DNA of 64,000 nucleotides from JBBSUQ01 sp964389755 (GCA_964389755.1 CAYMEW010000010.1:32940-96939), one strand, 5' to 3'; shown: positions 18,246 to 27,091, numbered from the stretch's first letter. Program-made: numbers and translations. Notes: generated by a model not told the origin, from the letters alone.

Positions 18246-18480
18246 AAAATCAATCCCGAACGAAGGAAGATTCATTTCACGCCCAGAACGATCAAAGCCG
18301 AAATGCAGCGAACTTCAATCTCACCCGGCTGACCAACGGAAATGGTTTGAAAACGCGCGAATGACAATCCTGTAAAAACGAATTTTAATTCGTCCCTTTC
18401 CAATTAACTGTGAATCAGATTGACTTTTACACCAACTGCTGCGACTGTTCAATCACCCGTTTCACACAATTTCAATTTCA

Positions 18481-18488
18481 TAGATTTG
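18481..18488 (+). promoter_or_regulatory. -7 element for the 18517 gene
   Basis: TAGATTTG, a perfect TAnnTTTG, 28 bases before the ATG at 18517. The remaining roughly 190 bases upstream, back to the trmB promoter, hold nothing else that I recognise. Confidence 0.55.
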
Positions 18489-18516
18489 CCGTGCAATCAG
18501 ATACTTATTTTAATTT

Positions 18517-19434
18517 ATGAAACTCAGAATTACAAAATCGTTAGCATTGGCAGCTTTTATGTTGTCTGCTACAGCAGCCCAGTCCCAGATCAAGATCAGT
18601 AAGGTGGTGAACGGAACACGCACAGCTGTTAAGAGCGGCGACAAGGTCGATATCCGGATCGGGGACGACGAGGTTGCCATTGACAATATTGTGGCTGAAC
18701 TCGATATCGCCGCCTTCACGAAAACGTACAAATACGACCTCGTTGGCATTTATTACATGTCCAACGGACATATTTTGGGCTATTATGAGCACCAGTTCGA
18801 GTCACAACTCAATACTAAAAAATACGGTGGAAAAGGCGTGATCCCGGTTTACGTGTACGACACGAAAAATTTTAAGGAAACGGATTACCGTGTAATGGCC
18901 GAAGGAACTTATTATGCCGGGGCGGAATCCGGAGGACGTGAAATAGTCGTAAAAGGATACTACATCACCGGTGAAGAAGGATATTTCGACGCATACGACA
19001 ATTACAAGTTTCGAAATACCTATTCCGAAGGGGAGCCGCTCATGAAAGTGCCGTTCAATACGGTTTTCAGTCCGGAGGCAATTGCGGCATACAAACTCAA
19101 AATGGCTCATTTTACGGTAAGCGAATTGTCCGCTACTTTTGAAGATCGCGTAAAGTGGAACATCGCCCAGTATGTTGCACCTTATATCGCCACCCCGATG
19201 TACGGAGCACTTGCCGACGGATTCCAGGAGGTTTGGGACGCCAAAGTTGAAGCTGTATTGGCCGAGAACGATCCGGATAAGGCCGCAGCTGCAGCCGAAC
19301 AGCTTGAAAAAGATTACGAGTTGATGAAAGCCGTTTCGCAAAAAGACAAGTCCGCGCTGAAAACGATGAACAAAGAGATCAAATCCATGACTTCAACCGA
19401 AGAAAAATGGCAGCTCATTAAATCAAACGCCTAA
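18517..19434 (+). CDS. Exported protein of unknown function
   Basis: A 305-residue protein with a signal peptide (MKLRITKSLALAAFMLSATAAQS). The mature part begins with a strand-rich region containing I-R-I-G-D-D-E and ends in a long charged helical region with an alanine-rich patch (about 250-262) and many lysines (about 265-300). I recognise no domain. It stands alone, bounded by its own promoter-like element and a strong terminator. Confidence 0.7.
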   Translation: MKLRITKSLALAAFMLSATAAQSQIKISKVVNGTRTAVKSGDKVDIRIGDDEVAIDNIVAELDIAAFTKTYKYDLVGIYYMSNGHILGYYEHQFESQLNTKKYGGKGVIPVYVYDTKNFKETDYRVMAEGTYYAGAESGGREIVVKGYYITGEEGYFDAYDNYKFRNTYSEGEPLMKVPFNTVFSPEAIAAYKLKMAHFTVSELSATFEDRVKWNIAQYVAPYIATPMYGALADGFQEVWDAKVEAVLAENDPDKAAAAAEQLEKDYELMKAVSQKDKSALKTMNKEIKSMTSTEEKWQLIKSNA

Positions 19435-19460
19435 TTATCGACCACAAAAACGATTCGGAA

Positions 19461-19486
19461 GGGATGGACTACCATCCCTTTTTTTT
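19461..19486 (+). terminator. Intrinsic terminator of the 18517 gene
   Basis: Perfect stem GGGATGG (19461-19467) and CCATCCC (19472-19478), loop ACTA, then eight T residues. Confidence 0.9.
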
Positions 19487-19513
19487 GTGAATGATGAAGC
19501 CTACGTGAAGCAT

Positions 19514-19542
19514 AAAAAAAGCCGCTCCTTTCGGGAACGGCT
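19514..19542 (-). terminator. Intrinsic terminator of the DUF3127 gene
   Basis: Minus-strand stem AGCCGTTCC/GGAGCGGCT (19534-19542 with 19520-19528) followed by seven U positions. The single non-Watson-Crick position is G:U only when read on the minus strand, which supports this orientation. Confidence 0.85.
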
Positions 19543-19562
19543 TCCTATACTTTTGAAGATCT

Positions 19563-19958
19563 TTAGAAAGGCAGATCATCATCGTCATTGTCTGAACCGG
19601 CCTGCGAACCCGAAACATTTTGGACCGGGTCGAGGTTCATCGCTGAAGCTCCACCCTGCGGAATGTTACCTCCCTGGCTGCCCATTTTCTCAATGCGCCA
19701 TGCTTCGAGCGTGTTGAAATACTTGGTCTCACCCTGCGGGCTCACCCACTCTCTTCCACGGAGGTTGAAAGAAACTTCTACCTGGTCATTTACAGCGACG
19801 GTATCGAGCAGGGAGCAGCGATCCTGGGTCATTTGGAAGGAAATATGCTGCGGATACATGCTGGACGCGTCTGTCACCACAAATTCTCGTTTGGCGAACT
19901 TTTCCGAAACCTGCTGGGTTTCGAACACTTCTTTTACTACTCCGGATAATTTAAACAT
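19563..19958 (-). CDS. DUF3127 protein with SSB-like acidic C-terminal tip
   Basis: A 131-residue protein. Residues 1-90 form an OB-like DUF3127 domain (KLSGVVKEVFETQQVSEKF, then R-E-F-V-V-T-D and I-S-F-Q-M-T-Q). A glycine/glutamine/serine-rich linker (about 95-120) follows, ending in DNDDDDLPF. That tail matches the conserved C-terminal tip of single-strand DNA-binding proteins, which docks replication and repair partners. I infer nucleic-acid binding and recruitment of SSB partners; experimental function of DUF3127 is not known to me. It is followed, on the same strand, by its own terminator. Confidence 0.85.
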   Translation of the reverse strand: MFKLSGVVKEVFETQQVSEKFAKREFVVTDASSMYPQHISFQMTQDRCSLLDTVAVNDQVEVSFNLRGREWVSPQGETKYFNTLEAWRIEKMGSQGGNIPQGGASAMNLDPVQNVSGSQAGSDNDDDDLPF

Positions 19959-19979
19959 GTTATTGTCTGTTTTTGATTT

Positions 19980-20873
19980 TTAATTATTAAATGCGAGCAA
20001 GGTCATCCATGCCTCCATTATTTGATTGTTTTTCAGGTATTCTGCTGCTTTTTCGTGCAAGGCCAGTTCGAGTTTTTCGGCCTGATCTTCTAAAGATACG
20101 AAAAGATCGCTTAACTCGGTCAGTTTGAATTCATTGACCTCTGTTTCGTCCGGCAGCGCCTCTACTCCGGCGAGTTTCCCGAGGTCGTTTCCCGTAAGTA
20201 CGTTACTTTTCCGCACATCTTCCGGAAGCTGATCGAAACCGATCCCGCAGGTTGTAAGCGGTTTGAGTATCTCAAACATCGCATGTTGGTCGGCACGGCA
20301 ATACCAGTTTCCGCCCATGCGCGCCACGAGGTCGATCTTTTGCTGATCGATCATTTGGTTTTCGTCCAGTACCGCCTCATTCACATGAATCCGCAATACT
20401 TCGCACACCACCAGGTTTCCCGCAGCACCCTGATCGCCCAGTTCAATGACTTCACGCACCTTGCATTCGAATTGCACCGGTGATTCCGCCACGCGCGCCG
20501 GTTTTATAATATCCGAAGCAAGCGGTGTGAACCCGGCTTTCACGAATTCGTCGACCTCCGACGGGTACGGTGAACTGCTGAGACTCATCTGCTCAACGAT
20601 CGCGTAATTTACGATGTTGATCACCACTTCCGGAACGGCTTTCACATTGTTATAGGTATCCTTCAGCGTATTCGTGCGCCCGTTGCGTGCCGGCGAAAAG
20701 ATCATGATCGGCGGGTTGGCGCTAAACACGTTGAAAAAACTAAAGGGTGAAAGGTTGTGATTTCCGGCACTATCAACCGTAGAAGCAAATGCAATCGGTC
20801 GCGGCCCCACGGCTCCGAGCAGGTAGTGATGAAGTTTCGGAACGGGTATTTCTTTCGGATCAATGGACAACAT
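19980..20873 (-). CDS. Flavin reductase family FMN-binding protein
   Basis: A 297-residue protein of the flavin reductase-like split-barrel family. The N-terminal signature is Y-L-L-G-A-V-G-P-R-P-I-A-F-A-S-T (about 17-32), followed by N-L-S-P-F-S-F-F-N (about 39-47) and the F-S-P-A-R-N-G-R-x-N-T-L-K-D-T segment (about 60-74). The C-terminal 100 residues are an extra helical extension seen in the longer Bacteroidota members. It probably binds FMN and may reduce flavin or act on an unknown substrate. It has a strong promoter of its own. Confidence 0.85.
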   Translation of the reverse strand: MLSIDPKEIPVPKLHHYLLGAVGPRPIAFASTVDSAGNHNLSPFSFFNVFSANPPIMIFSPARNGRTNTLKDTYNNVKAVPEVVINIVNYAIVEQMSLSSSPYPSEVDEFVKAGFTPLASDIIKPARVAESPVQFECKVREVIELGDQGAAGNLVVCEVLRIHVNEAVLDENQMIDQQKIDLVARMGGNWYCRADQHAMFEILKPLTTCGIGFDQLPEDVRKSNVLTGNDLGKLAGVEALPDETEVNEFKLTELSDLFVSLEDQAEKLELALHEKAAEYLKNNQIMEAWMTLLAFNN

Positions 20874-20895
20874 ATTGCTTCTTTTTTCAGGGAAA

Positions 20896-20926
20896 CAAAG
20901 GTATAAAACCAGTACAAAACGCCCAA
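20896..20926 (-). promoter_or_regulatory. Canonical Bacteroidota promoter for the flavin reductase gene
   Basis: On the minus strand: TTG (20924-20926), exactly 20 bases, then TACCTTTG (20896-20903). Both boxes and the spacing match the TTG-N19/20-TAnnTTTG consensus. Confidence 0.7.
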
Positions 20927-21063
20927 GTAAAAGATTTCAACAGTTTTAAAAATCAGCTTAGACCTGTGCGTTTTTAGTCAATTTTGACCGAAATCCGTTG
21001 TCCTGGTGCCCCGATCCGCCTAATTTGCAACAAAACTTCGAATCCAAACTAAAAAACTTAACG

Positions 21064-23835
21064 ATGCGCATATTACTCTCAATTACGGTTTCATTCGTTT
21101 TTAGTATTCAGCCGTACGCCCAGTTTTCACGGATGGTGAATCTTTTTGAAGAGGCCAATTTCAGAAACAGTGTTATACCACCAAACGGCACCTCACAAAA
21201 GGCGTTTTACATGTATAATGATTCCAATGACAACCTTTTTCTAAATTACTTTGATTACAATGATCGGGGAGATTTTACAAACCTGACCGGAACACCGGTT
21301 TTTATCCAGGCCGAACATTATGCGTTGACGGACGTATTTGAAATTGACAGCAGTCAATTCGCCGTTGTAATCATGCATCGGACTACAGATAATTTTGCGC
21401 GCTATTCGGTTCACCTGTTAAATACAAATACAGGTTCTTTGCAAAGCTTTAGCGATCCCACGAATTATTGCCAGGGCTTTGTACGCAGTCAATTGAAGAA
21501 CGACAGCATCGTGACCTACATTTCCGAATATGCCGGAGCACTTAAGCGGATGACACGCCCGCTGAATGACCTTTCACAAACCAACTCACAGGACATCTTT
21601 CCGAACTTTACCTATATACAGGCTATGCAGGGAAGCACATTTGTGAACGATTTTGATATTGCCCCGGACGGAACGGAATACGTGTGTTTTGCACAGGGGG
21701 CTAAAAAGATCATCAAATACTTGAATGGAAACGTCATTGCCGGAAATACGGCCTGGACATCAACCTATAGCGTAAACCAACTTATTCATGCGGATGGTTC
21801 CGTTTCAATTCTGAGGGGAAACAAACGGTACCATTTTACGAGTGATCTGACATCGAATACATCAGAACTGCTTCCATACCTGAAAATGGATCCTCCTTAT
21901 GCGTACTATGAGGATGTGATCGCTTTTAACGGGAACGTCATAATCGGGCAATATCGAAACGACGGTTTTCGCCTGTTCACCTGCGACGAAAATTTTGCAG
22001 TGCTGGACTCTGTTAATTTAGAACACGGAATCAACCTGAACCGACTTATCGCTAAAGACAATGCTTTTTTTGTTTGCGGATCGAGTGGGGCTCACTCCCA
22101 GAATTCGACACTTACCGGCTTACCACTGACGGGGTTCAATTCGAGCAACCTGGTACTTATAAAAGCAAACTCACTTTCAACTCTTCAGCCGATCATTGAT
22201 TATTCGCAATGGTTAAAAACAAGTAAAATCGCTATTTCACCCGGGAATGGTTCAAATCTGTTAGGAAGAGAGAACGGCTTCAATCCTGGCGCCGGATATT
22301 ATTCAAACGGAACGGACAGCGCCATAACGATATTTGCAACAATGAGTTTATTCAATGCCTACCGGAACGGCCAGTTAAGCGGTACCAACCATGATTTATA
22401 TCAAAACGACGAACTCCCGGGCCCGTATACAGATTCTTCTTTTCAATCGCTCGAAAATACCTGGAAATACACACGCGGATACTATGTATCGAAAGACATG
22501 GTGGAGCAACACGTAGCGGTGATCACTTACGGAAATCCCAATTACTTAGCTCCTTTCGGAATACGGGAATGGCCCGCGCACGGCGATCCGGCACTCGGAC
22601 AGGCTGCCAACCTCGCCCCTTTTGTTGATGTAAACAGCAATGGAATTTACGAACCTTACGAAGGAGATTACCCGAGTTTCCCGGGAGACCAATGCGTCCT
22701 TTTTATCAGTCATGAATCGGAAGGTGCTCCCGCAAGTGCAGCCCTTGAAAAACATAATTATGTCTACACCTATTCCTGCGACACATCCGAAATTCTGGAA
22801 CGCACGATTTTTACAAAGCAGGTCTTTCTTTCCCGGAAATACGATCTCGACAGCGCTTATTTAACCACGTTTATTGATACTGACATCGGCAATCCATATG
22901 ACGATTACGTCGGCACACACGTCGAACTCGGTCTGGTGTATGCTTACAACGGCGACCTGCTGGACGAATATAGTTACAGTACTAATGGCTTTCAAACACA
23001 AATTCCCGTGCAGGGCATGACTATACTCCACGGCGCGAAACAGGCCGACAACGGTTTTGACGATCCGGTTGGCGCAGGAGATGGAAAAAGTGTTAACGGA
23101 ATCGGATATGGTGACGGGATTCCGGATAACGAATATCTCGGCCTGAGTGCATCGCTGAATTATGCACTTGGAGGCGTTTATAATGAGTTGAACTCCACTG
23201 CGGCGATATCGCGTGGCTTATTTCCTAACGGAATGCCACAAATTGTAAACGGCGTACCGGTACGTCATTCATTCATGGGAAAAACCGATCCGCTTTTTTA
23301 TTCTTCGGACGGAATCAACTACGGCGTCGGGTTTATGGAATACGAGGTTGGCAATTCTCCGGGAGACCGTCGATTATCGGCGAGTTCCGGCCCGGGAAGA
23401 CTGTATACAAATGATACGATCGTACTTGACCTCGCATTTATCACCACGAATCCGGCAAACCAGGACAGCGTCGGCAGCGGGTTAAGCGAGCACTTCGCGG
23501 AGGTTACCGACATTCGCAATCGTTTTAAGAATAACTCGGTGGGTTGCGGAAAAACATTCGACAATATTGATGAAACGCTCAGCATTGACGAACACGTTTT
23601 AACGGATAACATCATTTTGTTCCCGAACCCCTTTTCAAATGTGTTTACGATTGGGAACCTCCCTTCAGAAAACCTCCTGGTCGAACTTTACGATATGAAC
23701 GGCAAACAATTGTTATCCGCGCAGACCAGCGGAAAAACAGAGTTAACGATTGAAGCAGGCGACTTTTCCGGCGGTATGTTCCTCGTGCGAATCACAGGAG
23801 CCGACGGAACCATAGTCAAACGCATTACGAAATAA
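21064..23835 (+). CDS. Large T9SS-secreted protein of unknown function
   Basis: A 923-residue protein. I use the ATG at 21064, which gives a signal peptide (MRILLSITVSFVFSIQPYAQ); an in-frame TTG 22 codons earlier has no such support. The first half is a divergent all-beta region. The second half has the W-P-A-x-G-D-P / L-A-P-F-V-D-V-N-S-N-G-x-Y-x-P-x-x-G-D-Y-P arrangement (about 510-545), which I know from many large Flavobacteriales surface proteins. The last 80 residues are a type A sorting domain (LFPNPFSNVFTIGNL ... GGMFLVRI). It is predicted to be exported and anchored or released by T9SS. No enzymatic motif was found. Confidence 0.85.
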   Translation: MRILLSITVSFVFSIQPYAQFSRMVNLFEEANFRNSVIPPNGTSQKAFYMYNDSNDNLFLNYFDYNDRGDFTNLTGTPVFIQAEHYALTDVFEIDSSQFAVVIMHRTTDNFARYSVHLLNTNTGSLQSFSDPTNYCQGFVRSQLKNDSIVTYISEYAGALKRMTRPLNDLSQTNSQDIFPNFTYIQAMQGSTFVNDFDIAPDGTEYVCFAQGAKKIIKYLNGNVIAGNTAWTSTYSVNQLIHADGSVSILRGNKRYHFTSDLTSNTSELLPYLKMDPPYAYYEDVIAFNGNVIIGQYRNDGFRLFTCDENFAVLDSVNLEHGINLNRLIAKDNAFFVCGSSGAHSQNSTLTGLPLTGFNSSNLVLIKANSLSTLQPIIDYSQWLKTSKIAISPGNGSNLLGRENGFNPGAGYYSNGTDSAITIFATMSLFNAYRNGQLSGTNHDLYQNDELPGPYTDSSFQSLENTWKYTRGYYVSKDMVEQHVAVITYGNPNYLAPFGIREWPAHGDPALGQAANLAPFVDVNSNGIYEPYEGDYPSFPGDQCVLFISHESEGAPASAALEKHNYVYTYSCDTSEILERTIFTKQVFLSRKYDLDSAYLTTFIDTDIGNPYDDYVGTHVELGLVYAYNGDLLDEYSYSTNGFQTQIPVQGMTILHGAKQADNGFDDPVGAGDGKSVNGIGYGDGIPDNEYLGLSASLNYALGGVYNELNSTAAISRGLFPNGMPQIVNGVPVRHSFMGKTDPLFYSSDGINYGVGFMEYEVGNSPGDRRLSASSGPGRLYTNDTIVLDLAFITTNPANQDSVGSGLSEHFAEVTDIRNRFKNNSVGCGKTFDNIDETLSIDEHVLTDNIILFPNPFSNVFTIGNLPSENLLVELYDMNGKQLLSAQTSGKTELTIEAGDFSGGMFLVRITGADGTIVKRITK

Positions 23836-23909
23836 ACCCCGCCTATGTATATCTGCACGCCCGGGTCATTATTTTTTCCGGTGGATTTCGGATAGTTCTA
23901 AAAAAACTA

Positions 23910-23917
23910 TATCTTTG
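23910..23917 (+). promoter_or_regulatory. -7 element for tRNA-Leu
   Basis: TATCTTTG matches TAnnTTTG and lies about 60 bases before the tRNA 5' end, leaving a short 5' leader for processing. Confidence 0.5.
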
Positions 23918-23977
23918 CACTCCATTTCAGGAATTTATTCGGAATTCCGGAATTTGAAATAATCGCTCGGGCGATCT

Positions 23978-24059
23978 GCGGATGTGGTGAAACTGGTAGA
24001 CACGCCAGACTTAGGATCTGGTGCCGAGAGGTGTGTGGGTTCGAGTCCCTCCATCCGCA
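23978..24059 (+). tRNA. tRNA-Leu (anticodon UAG)
   Basis: Acceptor stem GCGGATG (23978-23984) pairs with CATCCGC (24052-24058), discriminator A at 24059. The anticodon stem-loop CCAGA-CTTAGGA-TCTGG spans 24005-24021 with anticodon TAG at 24012-24014. A variable arm and the T loop TTCGAGT follow, as expected for a class II leucine tRNA of 82 nt. CCA is not encoded. A dedicated terminator starts six bases further on. Confidence 0.96.
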
Positions 24060-24064
24060 CTTGG

Positions 24065-24093
24065 AATGGTATAAGTAACTTATACCATTTTTT
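24065..24093 (+). terminator. Intrinsic terminator of tRNA-Leu
   Basis: Perfect 11-bp stem AATGGTATAAG (24065-24075) and CTTATACCATT (24079-24089), three-base loop, and T tail to 24093. It lies between the tRNA and tig, which starts 28 bases later. Confidence 0.85.
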
Positions 24094-24121
24094 GTTTGAA
24101 ATTACTTTAAAATACAAGTAA

Positions 24122-25474
24122 ATGAACGTAATTCGCGAAGACGTTGACGCGTTAAATGCAAATCTGAAAGTTCAGATTGAGCCGGCAGACTATCAGGATT
24201 CGGTAAAGAAAACCCTGGAAAATTATCGTAAAACAGCCAAGATCCCCGGTTTTCGTCCGGGTCACGTGCCTTTTGGCATGATCCAGAAGCAATACGGTAA
24301 ATCCGTCCTGGCCGAAGAACTCAACAAAATCGTTAACAAAGCATTATACGACTACCTCGACACGAACAAGGTAGACATTCTCGGAAACCCGATCCCGGAC
24401 GAGGAAACGGAAGTGAGCGGAAGTTTCGACAAACCGGAAAATTTTGAATTTACCTACCGTATCGGGCTCGCCCCGCAGTTTGAGGTAAAACTTTCCGGAC
24501 GTAATAAGTACGAGTACGTGCAGGTTAAAGTTGACAAAGAACTGATCGACAAACAGATCAACGACCTGACACGCCGCTACGGCAAACTGACTTCCACAGA
24601 AGAAGTGGGTGAAAAAGACATGGTGCTCGGACAGTTTGTAGAACTGAACGAAGACGGATCCATCAAAGAAGGCGGAATCCTGAACTCTTCCACGATCTCC
24701 ATGGAGGCAATTTCCGATGAAGAGACACGCAAGGCGCTGATCGGGAAAAAAGCAGGCGAAAAGGTAACCGTTGAAGCTTCCAAAATTTCACGGGATGAAA
24801 AAGACATGGCTTCCATGCTCGGCATCAAACCGGAAGAAATTGCTGAGCACGGCTCGACCTACCAGCTGACGATCAACGATATTAAACACATGGAACCGGC
24901 TGAACTGAATGAAGAATTGTTTGATAAACTGTTCGGACCGGGGAATGTAACTTCGGAAGAAGAACTCCGCGAGCGTGTTGAAAAAGACCTTCAGGGAATG
25001 TTCAAGAATGATTCGGATCGCATGCTGACCAACTCGATCTACAAAGACCTGATCGAAAAAACTCAGGTGGAACTCCCGAACGAATTCCTTAAAAAATGGA
25101 TCAAAATGTCGAATGAAAAACCGATTAGCGATGAGCAGATCGAGGCGGAATACGACAACTATGCGAAAAGCCTGAAATGGCAGTTGATCCAGGGTAACAT
25201 TTTCAAAACGAACGACATGCAGATCCGCCAGGAAGAGGTGATCGATTTTACCAAGTCGCTGCTTGTAAATAATTATGCCCAGTACGGAATGCCGGCTCCG
25301 GAAGACCAGGAACTGACAGCTTCGGCAGTTCAAATCCTGCAAAACAAAGAGGAGGCGAATAAAGTACAGGAAATGCTGATCGAGAACAAACTGACGGAAT
25401 ACTTCAAAAACACCGTAAAACTCGATAATAAGGAGGTTTCCTACGATGAATTCGTAGAGATCGCTTCCAAATAA
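24122..25474 (+). CDS. tig: Trigger factor
   Basis: A 450-residue ribosome-associated chaperone and peptidyl-prolyl isomerase. The ribosome-docking signature G-F-R-P-G-H-V-P lies at about residues 42-49. An FKBP-like middle domain (about 150-260) and a helical C-terminal arm follow. Bacteroidota members carry this length and a weakly conserved isomerase domain. The gene follows the tRNA-Leu terminator directly and is closed by its own terminator at 25503-25535. Confidence 0.95.
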   Translation: MNVIREDVDALNANLKVQIEPADYQDSVKKTLENYRKTAKIPGFRPGHVPFGMIQKQYGKSVLAEELNKIVNKALYDYLDTNKVDILGNPIPDEETEVSGSFDKPENFEFTYRIGLAPQFEVKLSGRNKYEYVQVKVDKELIDKQINDLTRRYGKLTSTEEVGEKDMVLGQFVELNEDGSIKEGGILNSSTISMEAISDEETRKALIGKKAGEKVTVEASKISRDEKDMASMLGIKPEEIAEHGSTYQLTINDIKHMEPAELNEELFDKLFGPGNVTSEEELRERVEKDLQGMFKNDSDRMLTNSIYKDLIEKTQVELPNEFLKKWIKMSNEKPISDEQIEAEYDNYAKSLKWQLIQGNIFKTNDMQIRQEEVIDFTKSLLVNNYAQYGMPAPEDQELTASAVQILQNKEEANKVQEMLIENKLTEYFKNTVKLDNKEVSYDEFVEIASK

Positions 25475-25502
25475 TCCGAATAGTTGACTTAGTTAATATG
25501 TG

Positions 25503-25535
25503 CAGGCTGTCCTTTTGGGCAGCCTGTTTTTTTTG
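25503..25535 (+). terminator. Intrinsic terminator of tig
   Basis: Stem CAGGCTGTCC (25503-25512) and GGGCAGCCTG (25518-25527), one G:U pair, then T8. It marks the left edge of the AT-rich island. Confidence 0.9.
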
Positions 25536-25728
25536 AAGGAATAGCCAACTGAAACTTTAAAGGGTGATCACAGAGAAGATGGACTTACAAGGAATATAGG
25601 CCCGGTTTCTCCGGTGCTGCTTCCCAGGAAATCCTCAGAAAAGATATTCGAAAATTAACTTCGTTGATCTTTCAGAAATACGAAATCTGAATTTTAATTA
25701 CTCCAGATTTAAGAATGGAGATGTTTTA

Positions 25729-26298
25729 ATGAATGGACTACAATATGGAAGACTTTGTCAAACAATTCTAATTATGAACAACTTTATTTGTTATTTAAAG
25801 GGAGAGAAAACAATATCTCAAATAAAGAAAATGTTAAGTCACATTTTACTATACCGAGAAGATGAAATAGGTGAAATGTGCAATGAGAAGGACGTTGATC
25901 TTCCCGTTCGCTTTGAAAATAGATTATTAGATCAAAAGTCAGAGTTTAATACCGAATTGGAAATACACATAGTGGATATAAACTGTAGAAGAATCACACA
26001 TTTATATAATGATTTATTATTTGCCTTTAAAATATCAGAGTACTTAAATGAAGAGGTTTTAATTAACGACGCAAGTGATGATCCATATCAATGGCTTTTA
26101 ATTCAAAATCAGAAACTCAGTTTAGCAGAGGCGGTTGATAACGAGTACAATGGAGTTACTATACTAAGGTCTAAAATCCAGGAGTTATCCATCGAAAAAT
26201 CGTTGGAAATGCTTCCATCCATAAGTTATATTCAAAAATCTGATTCTGTATACTTTGTTTCTCCATCGTCCTTGTGGAAATCCTGTTTAAAAAGATAG
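25729..26298 (+). CDS. Hypothetical cytosolic protein in AT-rich island
   Basis: A 189-residue soluble protein, AT-rich, with no domain I recognise. The segment L-I-N-D-A-S-D-D-P-Y-Q-W-L-L-I (about 118-132) and an overall acidic, small alpha/beta character recall immunity proteins of polymorphic toxin systems, but this is only a resemblance. The reading frame stays open upstream to 25600 without a Met codon and reads like real protein (NFVDLSEIRNLNFNYSRF), so the true start may be a rare codon or the 5' end may have been lost. An internal ATG at 25774 is an alternative start. Confidence 0.5.
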   Translation: MNGLQYGRLCQTILIMNNFICYLKGEKTISQIKKMLSHILLYREDEIGEMCNEKDVDLPVRFENRLLDQKSEFNTELEIHIVDINCRRITHLYNDLLFAFKISEYLNEEVLINDASDDPYQWLLIQNQKLSLAEAVDNEYNGVTILRSKIQELSIEKSLEMLPSISYIQKSDSVYFVSPSSLWKSCLKR

Positions 26299-26470
26299 GA
26301 AGGTGGTAGTGGGTAATGTACTCATTCGTCACCTCGCACATGTTCTTTGATATATTAGGTTGATTTTCAAATTCATTTATCCGATGGCAACTAATTCATG
26401 AACCATGTGACGGGTTCGGTCGTACACTAACTATTTTTTAAAAGCAACCGAAATTCGCTGTTTTCGTTCT

Positions 26471-26706
26471 ATGTGTGTTCAATCGTCACCTATGATCTGT
26501 AGATATTGTGAAAATGCGTGTAAGCGAAAAGGAAAATTTAACGATGTTCAAAAATACCAGTGCTAACAGCGTGGTTAATATCAACAAGAAAGTTATCGGA
26601 ATGTATCAATATAGGCCTTATTATATCACCTAAAACTGTTACTCGCCGGGTACTCAACATTGGTTCCGGCCGTGGAATAAACGCACTTGAACGTCAAATT
26701 AAATAA
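26471..26706 (+). pseudogene. Decayed IS1-like transposase (InsA-type) remnant
   Basis: One frame from the ATG at 26471 reads an N-terminal zinc-ribbon of IS1-type transposases (M-I-C-R-Y-C-E-N-A-C-K-R-K-G-K-F and then Q-K-Y-Q-C) before a stop at 26564. Another frame, ending at the TAA at 26704, reads a helix-turn-helix segment (ISPKTVTRRVLNIGS). Between them the frame is broken by at least one indel and stops. Cysteine spacing C-x2-C plus a later C fits the family. No terminal inverted repeats could be delimited. It is evidence of past mobile-element activity in the island. Confidence 0.6.
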
Positions 26707-26710
26707 TCCG

Positions 26711-27028
26711 ATGAAAAAATATATTTTAATATTAGCTGGATTTGCTTTATGCTTCGTAATCGGTTTTTTTTTTCAAGTGAAAAGAGAAAAAAAGCTAGAA
26801 AACACAAAAGAAACCGAAGCGATTATTGTTGATCGGGATAAACACCTTACGAAAGCTTTCGGGGCAAAAGTTAGATTTATTATAAATGGTAAAGTGTATA
26901 GCACAGAAGTACATTGTGATTGCAGGTCATTAGAAATCGGAGATACTGTTTTGATCAAATACGCAGTAGAAGATCCAGAATTATCGTTAATGGTGGATAA
27001 ACACTATATGCAGAAATATAATGAGTAA
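26711..27028 (+). CDS. Small single-pass membrane protein
   Basis: A 105-residue protein starting at the ATG at 26711 (a TTG eight codons earlier overlaps the transposase relic). Residues 3-23 form one transmembrane helix, followed by lysines and a beta-rich domain with F-I-I-N-G-K-V-Y-S-T-E-V and G-D-T-V-L-I-K-Y-A-V-E-D-P. This resembles DUF3592-type single-pass proteins in layout, but I cannot assign it firmly. It lies inside the AT-rich island, has no operon partners and may be orphan cargo. Confidence 0.55.
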   Translation: MKKYILILAGFALCFVIGFFFQVKREKKLENTKETEAIIVDRDKHLTKAFGAKVRFIINGKVYSTEVHCDCRSLEIGDTVLIKYAVEDPELSLMVDKHYMQKYNE

Positions 27029-27091
27029 CCGGGAGTCATGTACTCGATTATCTCGTATTCTTTCCAAACTATCACTTTTAGAATCGCTTAA

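Noticed and set aside
24788..25342. 184-codon ORF antisense to tig
   Set aside because: Phenylalanine-rich shadow of tig codons, with no promoter or start context.
23978..25535. tRNA-Leu as an integration site for the AT-rich island
   Set aside because: The island begins after the tig terminator, more than 1.4 kb away, and no tRNA 3'-end repeat was seen at its right edge.
26299..26470. Possible IS left end with GGTAGTG-like words
   Set aside because: The word recurs near 28.36 kb but no matching inverted repeat or target duplication could be aligned with confidence.
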